A stretch of 64,000 bases of DNA from Batillaria attramentaria (lineage: Eukaryota > Mollusca > Gastropoda > Batillariidae): positions 304,501 to 368,500 of the forward strand of contig JACVVK020000039.1 of NCBI GenBank assembly GCA_018292915.2, read 5' to 3'. Below, piece after piece: positions 45,990-58,497 of this stretch. Under the pieces are notes generated by a model. That model saw only the letters and a program-made list of their open reading frames with translations, ran no database searches and had not been told where the DNA came from. Each line of letters starts with the position of its first letter. Positions within the stretch are counted from its first letter, which is position 1. The translations under genes were made by a program, and so were the position numbers.

Positions 45990-46075
45990 GCATATCTAAA
46001 GACAATTTTCTGTTTTAAAATGTATTTTAGAACAGATAATAAAGTATTTTTGAATTGAATTTGAATTTGAACTCG
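45990..46075 (+). repeat. possible retroposon 3' tail
   Basis: AAAGACAATTTTCTGTTTTA ... AATAAAGTATTTTTGAATTG and TGAATTTGAATTTGAA resembles 27893-27956 in order. A LINE or SINE 3' end is likely, but the source element is not visible. Confidence 0.45.
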
Positions 46076-46761
46076 GCTACTGTCAAGTTATTATCATGGC
46101 AGGGTTCTTGTCACCACCACCCCCCCCCTCTCTCTCTCTCTCTCTGTCCGCTGGCGGTAGGTAGGTAGCACACTAAGTACGTTGCTGACATGCACCTGTA
46201 CCAAGCGTATTTGCCGACCCAATGGTCCGGGAACTGTTGCCTTTGATGTGTAGCAGAGGGGAGGTAATCAGCAGTATCATTACACGGATTATTGCCCGTT
46301 TCCCACCCCAGACGTGAGTACATGTATCATGACTGAGAGTGTGTGGCCGTGGCTTTGACCAAGCTTGCCGCCAGGTGGAGCTTCCGTTCGTGCTGCTGTG
46401 AGGACGAAGATCTTCCACTGACGACATGTTGACCACATGAAGCGTAAGATTACCTCCTTTTGCTTTCCAAGGCCTTGGATGTAGGTTAAATGAAGGCCGG
46501 AGCTACTGCTCCATGTTATGTATGCTCACAGATCGTGCTGAGCTGTTTTCGTGCTCGTACTCGGGCTTAGGGCCCTGGACAGTGACAGCGTCTGTAATGC
46601 TCAGCTGGCATCGAGCCAGCAGAAGCGTACTCGAAGACGCGGCGTCCACACTCTAGTGGTCGGAACTGATCTGAATGTTCGACCACTCCGGCGCACATTG
46701 AAAGTCAGTGTAAACAACTTGACATTGTATCGCTTTGACAGCTGTACATATCATCAAGATA
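46076..46761. other. no gene recognised
   Basis: Contains (CT)n at about 46129-46146. No supported gene. Confidence 0.5.
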
Positions 46762-46856
46762 GAGTAGTCTGACTGAGCATGAGTAGTCTGACTGAGCATG
46801 AGTAGTCTGACTGAGCATGAGTAGTCTGACTGAGCATGAGTAGTCTGACTGAGCAT
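46762..46856 (+). repeat. 19-bp minisatellite, 5 perfect copies
   Basis: Unit GAGTAGTCTGACTGAGCAT, five times over 95 bp. Confidence 0.97.
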
Positions 46857-47775
46857 GCAGGTGCACTTACGAGAGAAACTGTTCCAAGACACATGTGGGT
46901 TTAGCAAAGACGGAATGATCCCGTTTACTAGTAACTGAGTTTAAAATGCACGAATCCGTTCACTGGCTAAGTCAGACATCTATCTTCAGTTTCCCTTATC
47001 AGTGTCTACAGCTTCATATTGCGTAAGAGAATAATGATGTGCATGTGAATGGCCGATCCCTGTGTGCCAGTATGATGATGTTCGAAATTACTCCAATTAT
47101 ATTACGTAAAAAAAAATTATATGCTGACAGCAGATGGATGTTTGCTGCCTGGTAGAATGTTTTCACCAGTGGCGGTGAACTAAGTCACACGCTCAGTACA
47201 CAGAGTGAGGAGCGGCTACACCCATCTCTGGCAGCGTCTGCGTTTTGGGAGCAGGTTTTCCGGTCTGAGAGGGGTGAAAACACACAAAGCATTTCACGCA
47301 TGACCGAACACAGTGGGTTTAGGCACCAGATCTGTATCGACACCTGTCGAAAATCAAGCCCGTGTTGTTGTGTCAGGCATCATCATCAAGGGAAGACAAT
47401 CCCCCAGCTTCAGTTGCCCGGCATCAGGGGCACACGGTGCATGTAGCAGAGTAGTGTCGAGATCACACAGGCACCAACAGCGAATAAGCCGCAGTACACG
47501 GGTGATAAACAAAACGGACGGGTGATTTTCCCGTGCTATTCCGATTCGAAAGTTTGGACGACGAGCTTGTAGGGGATTTTGAACCGCAGTAAAGTTTGAC
47601 CTATTTTCGGATTGGTTAGAAAAGTCACGTGGTCGTTCTGGTACAACTAATATCACTGACAATCGAAACAGCAGCCATCCTCTGGTACCGTTGCTGCACA
47701 CAAGGAAAGTGAGCGACACCACTCGTGGACCCTAGCAACGGTGACTATGGCTCCTGGAAAGGTTCGCAGTTAAGT
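46857..47775. other. no gene recognised
   Basis: Overlapping short frames on both strands (47313-47525, + and 47354-47722, -) show no domain. Confidence 0.45.
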
Positions 47776-47915
47776 CGGAATAGCCGGTCGGACTGATAGA
47801 GCGTTGGACTTTCGCCGTGAGTTCGAATCCTGACTGGAGCCAAATATTAGTGCTGCAATTGTCCTCGCTGCCCCGTCTTTGATATCCCTCGTACAAGACG
47901 TCAAACTTCAAACTA
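47776..47915 (+). mobile_element. SINE family 1 with a deletion in the head
   Basis: GGAATAGCCGGTCGGACTGA, TAGAGCGTTGGACTTTCGCC, GTGAGTTCGAATCCTGACTG (box B), CCAAATATTAGTGCTGCAAT and CCCCGTCTTTGATATCCC. The tail is partly lost. Confidence 0.8.
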
Positions 47916-48391
47916 CCGACCAACCAACCACTGACGTGCACCCTCTTGGCCGGACTATGATTGCACAACTAGTATAGGTGGGCTCTTGCCTTTGACCTCT
48001 TACTTAAATCAACGACCCCTTCAGTCTTGAAGAAGAAGCTAACTGTAACACTGAGCACGTGCAAAGTGTTATTCCTCTGATCTGAAGATGAGAAGCTCGG
48101 TGTAAAGAGCCACGTTCCACGTACCACGTAGGCGGATGAGCCTGGAAAATGGCGCCATAAGCGTGGGCAGAAAATAGACGGAGCCAGGAATGGGGTAGGG
48201 TGATTGGTTCTGAAAACACCGTGACGAGATGCACAGATTGCTGCTCTTTATGATCTCTACCCGACTTGTCATTGTGTGTGTGTGGGGGGGGGGGGGGGGA
48301 ATGTAGGTCATAGAGACAGAGTGCTGGTGAAACCAACGGGAGGGGGGCGGGGGGCGTTTGATTAGTGTTTTGTTTGTTTTTTGTTTTTGTT
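47916..48391. other. no gene recognised
   Basis: GT plus poly-G tract at about 48272-48299. No supported gene. Confidence 0.5.
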
Positions 48392-48548
48392 TTTCACTAA
48401 ACGCCCTCTTGATTCAAATAAAGGGCGTGGCAACCTGGCGAAAAAACCCAGCACAGGTTTGACTGGGATTGACTGAACGAGATTCGAACCCAAAACCCCT
48501 GCACTGAAAGCCCAACGCTGTACCATCTTGGATATCCCGGCTCCCCAC
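48392..48548 (-). mobile_element. tRNA-derived SINE, diverged copy
   Basis: The minus strand shows head GGGGAGCCGGGATATCCAAG and box B-like GGGTTCGAATC. The body CAAACCTGTGCTGGGTTTTT is distantly like family 1. Confidence 0.7.
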
Positions 48549-48908
48549 AGTAAGACTGAGGAGTGCAAGGAACTTGCATAGTGATTAGATAAAAGCAGAT
48601 ATGCAAACAGGAGCTAACGAAGCCGCGGGGATGGGGGGGGGGGGGGAGAGCAGGGACGAGAGGGTAAACTCCTCGAAACACTCATGCCAAAACGATGAAC
48701 TAATTTAGCCCTGCTAAATTACCGTACATTACTGACAGACTTTTCCCGAAAGTTTACCCCGCAAATAACGACAACTCCCACCTGTTTCTTCGCGTAAGGG
48801 GACGCTATCTGCCGCCAGAGGTAATAGGATAATTGATTTCTTTAATGTCTTGTATTTGGCCTTGATGCCGCGGCGGCTGTCTTGTTTGCGAAGGAAGAAG
48901 AAAACGAG

Positions 48909-48939
<31 letters not shown>

Positions 48940-48949
48940 GAATCAGTCT
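48549..48949. other. no gene recognised
   Basis: Poly-G run at about 48630-48645 and (CT)n at about 48916-48940. Confidence 0.5.
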
Positions 48950-49045
48950 GGGAACCAAACGGCTATGTGCTGCCTCTTTTCTCAGCTTTGTCCCGTCATT
49001 TAAATCACCCAAAGGTGGAAGGACGTTAAACTCACAACAAACCAA
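48950..49045 (+). mobile_element. SINE family 1, 3' half
   Basis: GGGAACCAAACGGCTATGTG, TTTCTCAGCTTTGTCCCGTC and AAGGTGGAAGGACGTTAAAC. It lies between two (CT)n runs (48916-48940 and 49050-49077), suggesting insertion into a microsatellite. Confidence 0.65.
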
Positions 49046-49191
49046 CAGCTCTCTCTCTCTCTCTCTCTCTCTCTCTAAATCAATATATCATCGGACAGTT
49101 TTCTTATCTGCCTCAGTTTACTTTCAAATTTCAAACGAGTTGAGAGTGAACTCCCCGCTTATAGCACACAGCAACGGTAGCAGATACATGT

Positions 49192-49242
<51 letters not shown>

Positions 49243-49560
49243 TTAGTTTCCGGACAGTGCCCTCGTTGCAGTACCAGTATCAGGACTGAACCGAGTCAAA
49301 CATCTCAGTCCGACACTGAAAACCAAACCAAACCAAACCAAACCAACCGGCAAGGAAAAAAGTCCGCCTGGTAATTACGTAGAAAACACACAAGCAAACT
49401 TTGGCTGCCCTGCATTGATCATTCCCAAGTGAGAGTTCTTTTCCCTCCGTCCGCGAACTAATTTGCTGTTGAATGATTTGTGCCTCCTGTCGGCTATCCC
49501 TCGGAACGACTCGTGCCCTCTAGACCATAGTAACTGTGCGGGCAGGTAAAACAGTTGGGG
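49046..49560. repeat. microsatellites (CT)n, (CA)n and (AAACC)n
   Basis: CT at about 49050-49077, CA at about 49195-49241 and AAACC at about 49319-49347. No gene between them. Confidence 0.85.
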
Positions 49561-49577
49561 TGTGCGTGCGTGCGTGC

Positions 49578-49614
<37 letters not shown>
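49561..49614. repeat. (GTGC)n/(GT)n microsatellite
   Basis: GTGC units followed by GT units. Confidence 0.95.
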
Positions 49615-49615
<1 letters not shown>

Positions 49616-50819
49616 CGCTCTGGGCAACTGACAGGATAATAATTATACTCCCACCCCGGCCCCACCCTCCTCCCCCACCCTCCGGTCGTACTTTCCCTGA
49701 ATATTTGGAGCAAACAGAAGTGTGGCAAAACCAACAAAGGCTTCCGAAAAGGGCAAAGGTGGAGAAGGGGTGTGAGACGGTGGGACGAAGCATCCCATAT
49801 TTTGCTGCTTAACTTGATATGACATTTTGGACACTGGTACCATTATGCTTCAATTTAAAGATCAACATCAGTAGAGCCTGTTTTCTCAGTATAGTACCAC
49901 TTTGCTATCGGGAACTCATGGAAGGCGTCCCACAGTGGCGTGTCGGAGACTCCCCTACAAACGACAAGCCTGTAAGTGTCTGTATACAGACGGCGTCTTG
50001 TTACGTGTTAACGCTTTGTTAGCGAGGGTTACACAGTGAACACGTGTCTGGTTGGTAATGTAAGACACATCGAACAACATGCCCTGAAAAGATCAGGAGA
50101 CAAATTACCAGATAATGGTTTCACAAACATAGACAAAAACTCTCTTAGCTGCTTGCAAGGGGCAATAGTGGGAACCACCAGTCTGGGATTGTAACTTATT
50201 TTGGTAAGAATTAGAAAAAGGACTGATTTGCCTGAAAGTCTGAGCGACTGACCTGAAGAGGAAACATTTCTTCAACATGAAGTGTCATTTTATCGTCCGG
50301 CGGAGACAAAGTTTTCTACTCAATGATGTTTGTAGAAAACCACACGCAGATACAGCGATAAAGCCACCACCCCCAACCTCCCAACAGTCATCAATCACCA
50401 CCGCCACTACCACCGCCACAACCATCCGCCCTCCCCCCGCCCGCCCCCTTAAAAAAAAAAAAAAAAAAACCTGTTTCTCGGTGCTTAAGTGCTTTACTGA
50501 ATATTTCCTCCTCCGACCGTCTTTTGTGGTTTTCACATTTGCATGATTTTGCCTTTTCCATTATGTGCGTGGACTGAGATGGCACCTGACATGCAGCCCT
50601 GCGCTGCGGCATTCCGCTCTACATGCAGGTCTGGTCGTGAATGGGTTTCTAAGCAAGGCTGACCTGTTTCTGTAGTCTAGCAGCTTGCCGGACCAACATG
50701 CAGGCTCACGGATGCACGTGGGGGTTACCTTTCCGCCTCATCAGTCTTTTCACGTGGCTCTCGTCTGGTCTGTCTTGTCCTTTTTTTTACGCTGATGTTG
50801 TAAGCGTGTGGAAACCCGA

Positions 50820-50853
<34 letters not shown>

Positions 50854-53177
50854 ATAAAGGTCAAATGTCTAAAATCTGCACAGTTTTTTGTCTGGTTGGT
50901 TGCTTGCATGGTTTCAGCTTAAACTATATGTAACGCGCACGGTAAGCTTTGTCAGAGTTGCTCAGTCGTAAATCACATAACATACTTTTCAAGTTCTGTG
51001 AACCCTGCATATCTACCGTTCATTCATTTACATGTTTTCCACGCTCGTTCTGCGGAAGAAAAAAGAAAAACCGTCTCAAAAGGATTTTATTTTGCACCAC
51101 CTTCATCTCACTCATCACTTGCTTTGGGACCACAGGTGTATGTCATCAGAATACGAGAAAAGCAATTGCTGCCAGCGACTTCCTTCCATAAAACAGATCC
51201 CTCGTCGACATGTTTCGACAACTGCCAAAACTTCCACCGGACATAAGACGAAATCTGATTGCATGTTGATGCGGCGCCATCGAGTCAGCTGCCGCCTTTC
51301 AAACGCGCCAAGTAGGGTCCACTTCCCGTGTTTTCGCAATCAACATGCTGCATTTAGACCTTTCACTGACAGGCAAACACCTATTGCTTTGCAAAGACAG
51401 CGATCGTTTTAGACGAACTGAAATCCAGAGCGTTGAATGCAAGAAGGAATTGCAGGGGTGACGTCAAGAACTGTGGAATAAGCGATACCATCTGGTGAAG
51501 TTTACAGGACAAGTTTAGTGGTTTAGTTTTGTTAGACACGGCTGAATCAAAGCGCTGTCTCCTGGTGTAGCTTACAAAACTTAAATTTAGCGGGTAGTCA
51601 CGACCGTATCAAACATCGTGAAAGGTCGTGAAACTGAAGAGTGAGTGAATTTTGAGGGCTGAACGCTGCGCAGGCAACAAAGACTAATTCGCGGCCAAAT
51701 GTGCCTGCACTACTGGGAAAAAAAGGTAACACTGGACAAATGTTGCAAACTATTCTACAGGGCAGCATAAACCTAGGGCATGCAGGAGACGCTGCACATT
51801 CATGCTAATTTATCGAACCCCCGATTACCACTTAGCATAGAAAACAAACAGAAAACAGAACTAAGTAAAACCAACCAATAAACGTTTCAGTATAATCAGT
51901 TGTGGAAAGAAAGGGAGAAAGAAAGAAAGCAAGAAAATCAGTAAAGAAAAAGCAATATGTCAGAAACCCATGCACATTTATTACAGTCTGAAAACTCACT
52001 GCAACTGCCACACAGAAGTACACATTTATTCATGTTCAAATAGCCAGACCAGGCGGATAAGGACTAGTGTGTGAGTGAGTACCTTACGCCAGCGTAAAAT
52101 ACGTTCGGGTGCTGGGTGCACCAAGTTGTCGGCTACAGACTGACGCAAGTTTCATTTCACCTATAAACACCATAAGGGTTAACCTTGAATTAAACTACAC
52201 TCAAGTCAGTAGTGCGTCACGATGCCACGCACAGTGACAGTGTAATTGACGGTCCTCGCTAACAGGCAATCCGGACCAATTAATCAGTAATCACAAAAAC
52301 AATTGTCCCTGATTACATTCATTTTGTGAACTGTTCTTGAAAAGGGAAATTGCTTCGACCTCACGGTGACTTTGCCAATTCAAAGTCCTGAAACGCTCAG
52401 AGTTTTTTTTTAAAAAGATGTAAATAAAAACGTGCGAGCGGGCAAAACAAAAAGAAGCGTACGTAAGGAAGGGTAACGACCGTGTATAAAAACAGATGGT
52501 CCTTGTAAGATGTCAGGAGTGACAGAGCACGGGAACCCTGCAGAAGATGTCCCTCCTTGTGTCAAGTCTTTGGTCTTGCCGCCGGCGACATCTGTAACAG
52601 GTGCTTTGATGTTCTTCACCCTCAACCGCCCCCCTCCCTCCCCCCCTCCCCCCATCTTCTCTTTGCAGTCTACCCAAGCTCCATTCCCTCAAATTTACAT
52701 TTATTCCTCCGCACGTGCCGAAGAGGAAGACCCACATTACTTTCTACGGGTGAAAAGTGAGGAGCCCCCTATATCATGTAACCAATATATAACATGGCAA
52801 TTCAGTTTACAGGTACAGTATCACATCGTGGCTGTAACTTCGTTGATAGCTATGTAAACTTTCTAAACTTACTCGTGTCCAGCATCAGAATCAGTCAATG
52901 CCGCACGTGTTTTCAAGTCAACTGCAGCGGCTCAGTGTCGCTGGACTGAGTTCAGTGCTCAGTAACATGACTGATGAGACAGAAGTTTCGCTCAGTGCTG
53001 GCTGCTCCAGGGCACTACTAAATAAATATATGCATAAAGAACAATATGAATAAATAAACAAAGAATAAGGGAGACATGAAACTCAAATAAATAAATAAAT
53101 GGGCAGAAATCCGAAGATGCAAGCACACGCAAGGGACATCACTCGTGTCGCGTTGCTTCATTTCCTACACCAGGCTG
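49615..53177. other. no gene recognised
   Basis: Contains poly-A at about 50451-50469, (CA)n at about 50821-50851 and C-rich sequence at 52620-52655. Two imperfect similar stretches lie at about 51480-51610. I find no ORF with a domain or paired splice sites. Confidence 0.45.
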
Positions 53178-53185
53178 GGCAGCTT

Positions 53186-53222
<37 letters not shown>

Positions 53223-53548
53223 CGTCTCTGCCGGGTCCGCCGCCGGAAACAAATTAAACAAGTCGTGGAATGCACGTGCACAGAATTATTTCATTTGAAG
53301 GGACTGAACAGAGCTGAGTGTATGTAGCGGAGCATCAAGTCGCTGGTGAGTGAACTAGACAGACCAAAGGTTCTCCTTTGTCTTCACGTCGCCTTCACTT
53401 CATCAGTGTGAATGATCGCGCGGCTCATTTGTCTAGACGGTGTACGGCCTCTTTCATTACTTTTTTTTTTTTTTTTTAAGGCTCGCTAATTTTGTAGCCT
53501 TGGCGGTGTGAAGTCCACTTCATCCTTGTCATGAAGCAGCCGTCTCGG

Positions 53549-53582
<34 letters not shown>

Positions 53583-53607
53583 CCGCCCGGGCGGTGTGTG
53601 ACCGGCG

Positions 53608-53651
<44 letters not shown>

Positions 53652-53660
53652 TAGACAGAC
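53178..53660. repeat. (GT)n/(GA)n microsatellites
   Basis: GT/GA at about 53187-53222, poly-T at 53461-53477, and GT/GA at about 53550-53651 with a GACCGCCCGGGCGGT palindrome inside. Confidence 0.9.
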
Positions 53661-53804
53661 AGACAGAGAACGAGAGAGCGAGAGTGTTTGAAACGAAAAA
53701 CGAATCAAAATCAGTGAAGTTGCACTATAGACGACACGATTTTCCCCCAAAGGAAAGGCTCTTGGTGTTTACTCCTCGGCAGGCGTGTGAGATTGGTTTA
53801 CAGC

Positions 53805-53878
53805 ATGCCGGCTTCGCGCGTGAAAAGCAGACGTGACTTCAGAAACAGGCAGATGAACCAGTTACAGTCACCTTTGGT
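53805..53878 (+). CDS. possible first coding exon (very tentative)
   Basis: ATG at 53805 opens a frame that begins MPASRVKSRRDFRN and continues with QMNQLQSPL to a good donor (TTTG before GTAAGC at 53879). The peptide is basic and unknown to me. No matching second exon was found, so this could be chance. Confidence 0.2.
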
Positions 53879-53889
53879 AAGCTCGCGCA

Positions 53890-55395
53890 CCGCTTGCATT
53901 ATTGTTCGCAATAGTTACTTACCTTTCAGGTCGGCATTGCACTGACCAGTGTCAGTTTTATTGGTCTATTACTTTTGGTAATTCATGCTTTGTCCGACCG
54001 GGGAACGGGGAGTGAGTGTCGGCTGCTGAGGTCGGCGTTGATTGATCCGCATGGTCACTGACGTGATGGCCGGTGGCAAACTGAAAGGCAGTCAGTCAGT
54101 CGGTCTCGGCCAACTGGTTTCGGGTTGTGGTCAACCTGTTTCCCGCCATTCGGTTTGGACAGCTTGTGCATTCTTTCGGTTTTCACATCTGCATTCCTCA
54201 GTGTTTCGGGCGATGAAGCTCAGACAGTCTGTGTCATTCATTCATGAATAGACCTACATTTGTCCAGATTTATTAGCGTGTGTGTTCATCCCTCAATGTG
54301 CTGAAAATCCGACTTTACGTGGGTAGTTAGTTTCCACTAGCCTAAACTGAGTGAACCCCCCCCCCCCCCCTCTCTCTCTGTCTCCGCCATATTTCCTTGA
54401 AAAAATTCTGACTGGTTCCAATTTGGGCCGGATAATTCTTTTTTGCACCGCCTTGCCAGGTAAGACTACCCCTAAAAAGACAATGAAACGTTTGGTCGAC
54501 AAACAGAATTTTACGTTCCGAGTTCATCGTTTGCCGGCTAAGCTACATCCAGCGGTAAAGCGTGCACGGGGCTAAATGGAAGTAAAACAATTCACACAAA
54601 CTCTGATGGGGGAAAAAATCCTCTCTACTATGCCTTCTCCCACTCCGGCTAACTGGAAATGCAACTGAGACAACAGCCAATAAACCGAATAAAAAAAATT
54701 CCAGCCAGGGATCAGTGTCTCAGCTAAAATAGCAGCTTTAGAGACAAGACTTGCACACAACTGCTTCGTGTCTCAGACACAGTTTTGACGTTTATGCTTA
54801 CCGAACTAATGCTGCACTCAACAAACACGACACTTTCAAGGTGCCACAAGTCGCAATGGTTTGCTTTTCTGCTCGTGCCGCTTACACCTTAACGTCAAAC
54901 ATCCCTAGCAATGAAATTCCTCGAGACAATTCGCCGATTTCGGTGCGCATGCTGCTCAGTCTCTCACCGCAGCTGTCAGCTCTGGCAGAGGTGCTGCACC
55001 CAAAGGCAGCAAACAAAAGTTCGGGGAATTCAAATTCATGGTGGGGCAATTCAACTGAACAATATTTGTTGGAAAATGGATGTCAGTTATGCATGTTTCT
55101 CAGTATCCAGATTTGCTTTTACCCAAACAATTATGTTAAACACCCAAACACCCACCCACCCAACCCAAACAATCATGTTCAAACCTTTCTCTATACATAT
55201 TTTATGAAGGATTTCATATGTTCATCTGCCGCGTGAAGCAGAAATTGCGTAACTGGGTACTGAGAAACGTGCGTAACTGACGTCCATTTTTCGAACAAGT
55301 ACATGTAGTTTGGAATTGTCCGGTGGCCTTCAAGCGGACTTTACACGTAGCACTGATGTACATTAGAGTGGTTGGTTTGTTGTAGTTGTTCGGTG
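53890..55395. other. no gene recognised
   Basis: Poly-C at about 54356-54370. The 161-codon frame at 54751-55236 shows no domain and a composition typical of non-coding sequence. Confidence 0.45.
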
Positions 55396-55402
55396 TGTAT
55401 TC

Positions 55403-55456
<54 letters not shown>
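55403..55456. repeat. (GT)n microsatellite
   Basis: Pure GT run. Confidence 0.95.
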
Positions 55457-55457
<1 letters not shown>

Positions 55458-55994
55458 GTCTGTCTCTCTGTGTATGAAACATATTCGTCTACAGTACTTC
55501 ACTTTTGGGGGTTTTTTTGGTCTAAACACTTCATAGGAATCAGTCGTCTCAACGAGCTCAGCTTAGAACCCGGGCGGGAAGGTCGTGGGTTTAATTCCAG
55601 ACAGCATGAAACTTGGTACTCGGAGTGGGCAAGGTACGCTTCACCTCAAAACAGCCTGCAGAGCAGTCAAAGTTTCTTACACGACAGGCGTGTTGTATCA
55701 GGTATGCATTTGTTCCAGGTGATCCGCTTCAGCAAAATGTGCTCTCTGGTTGACTATCAGTATCGGTATGCTGCCATGTCCGGATGGTGTAAATCTAGTC
55801 TAGTCCTGTTTCATTTGACCCTGAGTCCTGAGGGCCTAGTGTGTAGTCTGTACAGTGTGTATACAATATACTGTAGTGCAGGTGCAGGTTAGGTTCTGGG
55901 TTTTGTTGTTGTCGTTTGTTTCGATGTTGTTTTCTGTTCGCTGCTTCTTGCTTTCCGTGTGTGTGCACTGTGCAGATACATTGTGCTGGTTCAA

Positions 55995-56034
<40 letters not shown>

Positions 56035-56132
56035 CCAGACAGAACACGAGACAGAGAGAGAGAGGGAGAGAGAGCATGTCATGTTTGGTTTCTCCGTGTG
56101 AAGTTTTCAAGTAGTCTGTGGTAGTGTGCCTG

Positions 56133-56165
<33 letters not shown>

Positions 56166-56530
56166 CTCTCTCTCTCTCTCTCTCACTCTCTCTCTCAATA
56201 TTACTCTCAGTAAAACCATTTCAAATTTCACAAGTTTTATTCTGTTTCCTTCTCTCAACTTCATCTTGCAAAACAATTTCCTATTCACATTTGTACATAA
56301 ATACGTGGACTGAGCCTTTCTTGTACATAAAAAGCACATCAGTCATGTATGAGAATAAATGTTGATTTGGGACAACTGTTGTCCCCCCCCCCCCCCCATT
56401 TACCCCTTTTATACCCCCCCCCCCCCCCCCCCAAAGTAAAGGCAGATTTTGCAACAGTTTACACAGGACACAAAACAGAACAAAATAACACAATAAATAA
56501 GAAGAAACCCTGTAATTATGAAATAAAAGC
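55457..56530. other. no gene; microsatellites and poly-C tracts
   Basis: GT at about 55996-56031, CA/CT at about 56135-56197, and two poly-C runs at about 56382-56397 and 56416-56433. A tRNA-like trace (GAAGGTCGTGGGTTTAATTC, about 55580) may be a very old SINE. Confidence 0.55.
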
Positions 56531-56534
56531 GTAG

Positions 56535-56666
56535 AAATGTCACGACCCATACAGCCCAATGCCTCTCAAATGTCACGACCCATACAGCCCAATGCCTCTC
56601 AAATGTCACGACCCATACAGCCCAATGCCTCTCAAATGTCACGACCCATACAGCCCAATGCCTCTC
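56535..56666 (+). repeat. 33-bp minisatellite, 4 perfect copies
   Basis: The unit starts AAATGTCACGACCCATACAG and ends CAATGCCTCTC. Because 33 is a multiple of 3, all frames repeat an 11-residue peptide, but there is no sign of a real gene. Confidence 0.97.
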
Positions 56667-57377
56667 AAATTTCCCAAAAGGAACAAATGACCAGACATAA
56701 AGGATCAGTCCACAGGTACACCAGGTCAACACTGATCACTGCATGCAACAAGGCGCCTGATTGGGCAGGAGATAGAGAAAATAACTGCCACTCAGCAGCA
56801 GAAGTAACTTTCATCGATGGATTTCACCAGGCGCAAATGAGATGACAAAAATTTCTCAATGGCCAAATATAAAAAAAAGATAAGCAGAATCTGATGCAGG
56901 TCAATTTCTTCCATACCAAGTTTTCAAAGGGGAAATCTCATTAAGAAAATCCGGTTAATCTACATGACTGACAATCAAAGTTGACCTTTGCAATATAAAA
57001 ATGGAAGCACCTCTGGTTTCTTCTTTGACTGTTTCTGCTAATGCAGCAGTAAATTAATTCCAAAAGCCCAACCCCCCAAACAGTCCAATATGGACAATTC
57101 TAGTGTGACAGCGCAATAATTGGACACAATTTCCTCAGCACCCGAATGTGTATACACGCAGATCATCATAAGAACAAGACTCTTCCCGCTGCACTACATC
57201 CACAAAATCAAACCGAAAACCAGAAGTACTTACTACAATCTAACACTCTGTTTTGATTCTAGCATGTGTAAACAAAAACAAAACAACAAAAATCAGATGT
57301 AAGAGACCTGTTCTTTAAAAATGAATCAAAATAAAGAAATGTCACAGCAGCAAAGTGCTATCAAGTTTTCACCTTAC
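56667..57377. other. no gene recognised
   Basis: AT-rich, unremarkable. Confidence 0.5.
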
Positions 57378-57546
57378 CATTACAGTCAAATCTAAGGGAC
57401 CAGCAACGATTGGCCACTGGCCTCCCTATACATGTGACCACATCACACAGGGTCTCCAACTGTCTCCTACAAATTGGTTGTCCCCCTTTTGTGTGTAACT
57501 CACATGCCTTGTTACTGTCAGAGTGGCCAACTGATCTCACTTTTGT
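57378..57546 (-). CDS. possible cysteine-rich internal exon (tentative)
   Basis: On the minus strand TTGTTTCAG precedes a 169-nt open block that ends AATG before GTAAGG. The peptide has six cysteines, with CELHTKGGQPICRRQLETLC and CDVVTCIGRPVANRCW among its parts (they overlap at the shared Cys). I do not recognise the family and could not place neighbouring exons. Confidence 0.25.
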
Positions 57547-58170
57547 CTGAAACAACCTCGGCTTCTCAGTTCTTCAACTTCGGATTCTGGATCAGACAAA
57601 ACTGTCCGGAAATCAATCTCTGTAAAACAGGTAATATGCTAGAATCAAAACAGTAATAACAAACACAACAACAAAAACGTCACATCAACACAATGGATCA
57701 CGTGATATCACCACAGCAGTCGAGCTGAGGTCATCAGGGTCAAATACTGCAGCAATCCGCCCACATCATCCAAGCCCTGTGGTGGTGCCGTGGTTATGTT
57801 TAAAGCTCCAGGTATCATGTTGGCGTGTTCAGTCGTTAGAAAAGACGGCTGTTGCCCTCGGCTTGCAATCCCATCTCTTTGAGTCTGACAGGATAAAGGT
57901 GGTTGCCCGTCCGTATGTCTCGTCTCTGTCCTTGACCATGTTCTGTTTCCAGACAGTAACTGGCCTTCTACGACTCCCTAGATCTTCAAGACAGTCTCAG
58001 AAACGATTAACTTGCAAATCGCCAACACAAAATCGAAAATCAAGCAAAACAATAGAAGTGTTGCAAAGGAAACATGTCAAACACAGTATGTGCCTTACTT
58101 CAAAACACACATTCAGGAGAAAAGGTTTACAAAAGAAAAAACATGAAAGTAAAAAAGAAACTGAAAACAA
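57547..58170. other. no gene recognised
   Basis: A minus-strand stretch near 57850-57920 reads RDETYGRATTFILSDSKRWD without a clear donor. Origin unknown. Confidence 0.4.
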
Positions 58171-58278
58171 ACACAGAAACACCTGCACCACACTAACACT
58201 TGGTCAACACAGAAACACCTGCACCACACGAACACTTGGTCAACACAGAAACACCTGCACCACACTAACACTTGGTCA
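58171..58278 (+). repeat. 36-bp minisatellite, 3 copies
   Basis: The unit starts ACACAGAAACACCTGCACCA and ends CACTTGGTCA. One T/G-type difference is seen between copies. Confidence 0.96.
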
Positions 58279-58461
58279 ACAAAAACGCAAGAGTGTGTGA
58301 GAAAACGGATTAAAACTGATTGCGTACTTGCAAAAAAGATCATCGGAGGACGAAGACACTGCGAAAGTGTTTATCTTCTGCTTAATGTGCAAAGTATTTC
58401 ATATATGTACATGTATATATATATGCACCATTACTTTGAGCTTTTGTCCTAGCACCACCTT

Positions 58462-58497
<36 letters not shown>

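Noticed and set aside
49319..49347. AAACC units as interstitial telomere repeat
   Set aside because: The animal telomere unit is TTAGGG; this is a different, very short microsatellite.
56409..56845. 11-residue peptide repeat in frames on both strands
   Set aside because: A 33-bp minisatellite repeats any frame as an 11-residue unit; both strands are equally open, so no coding signal.
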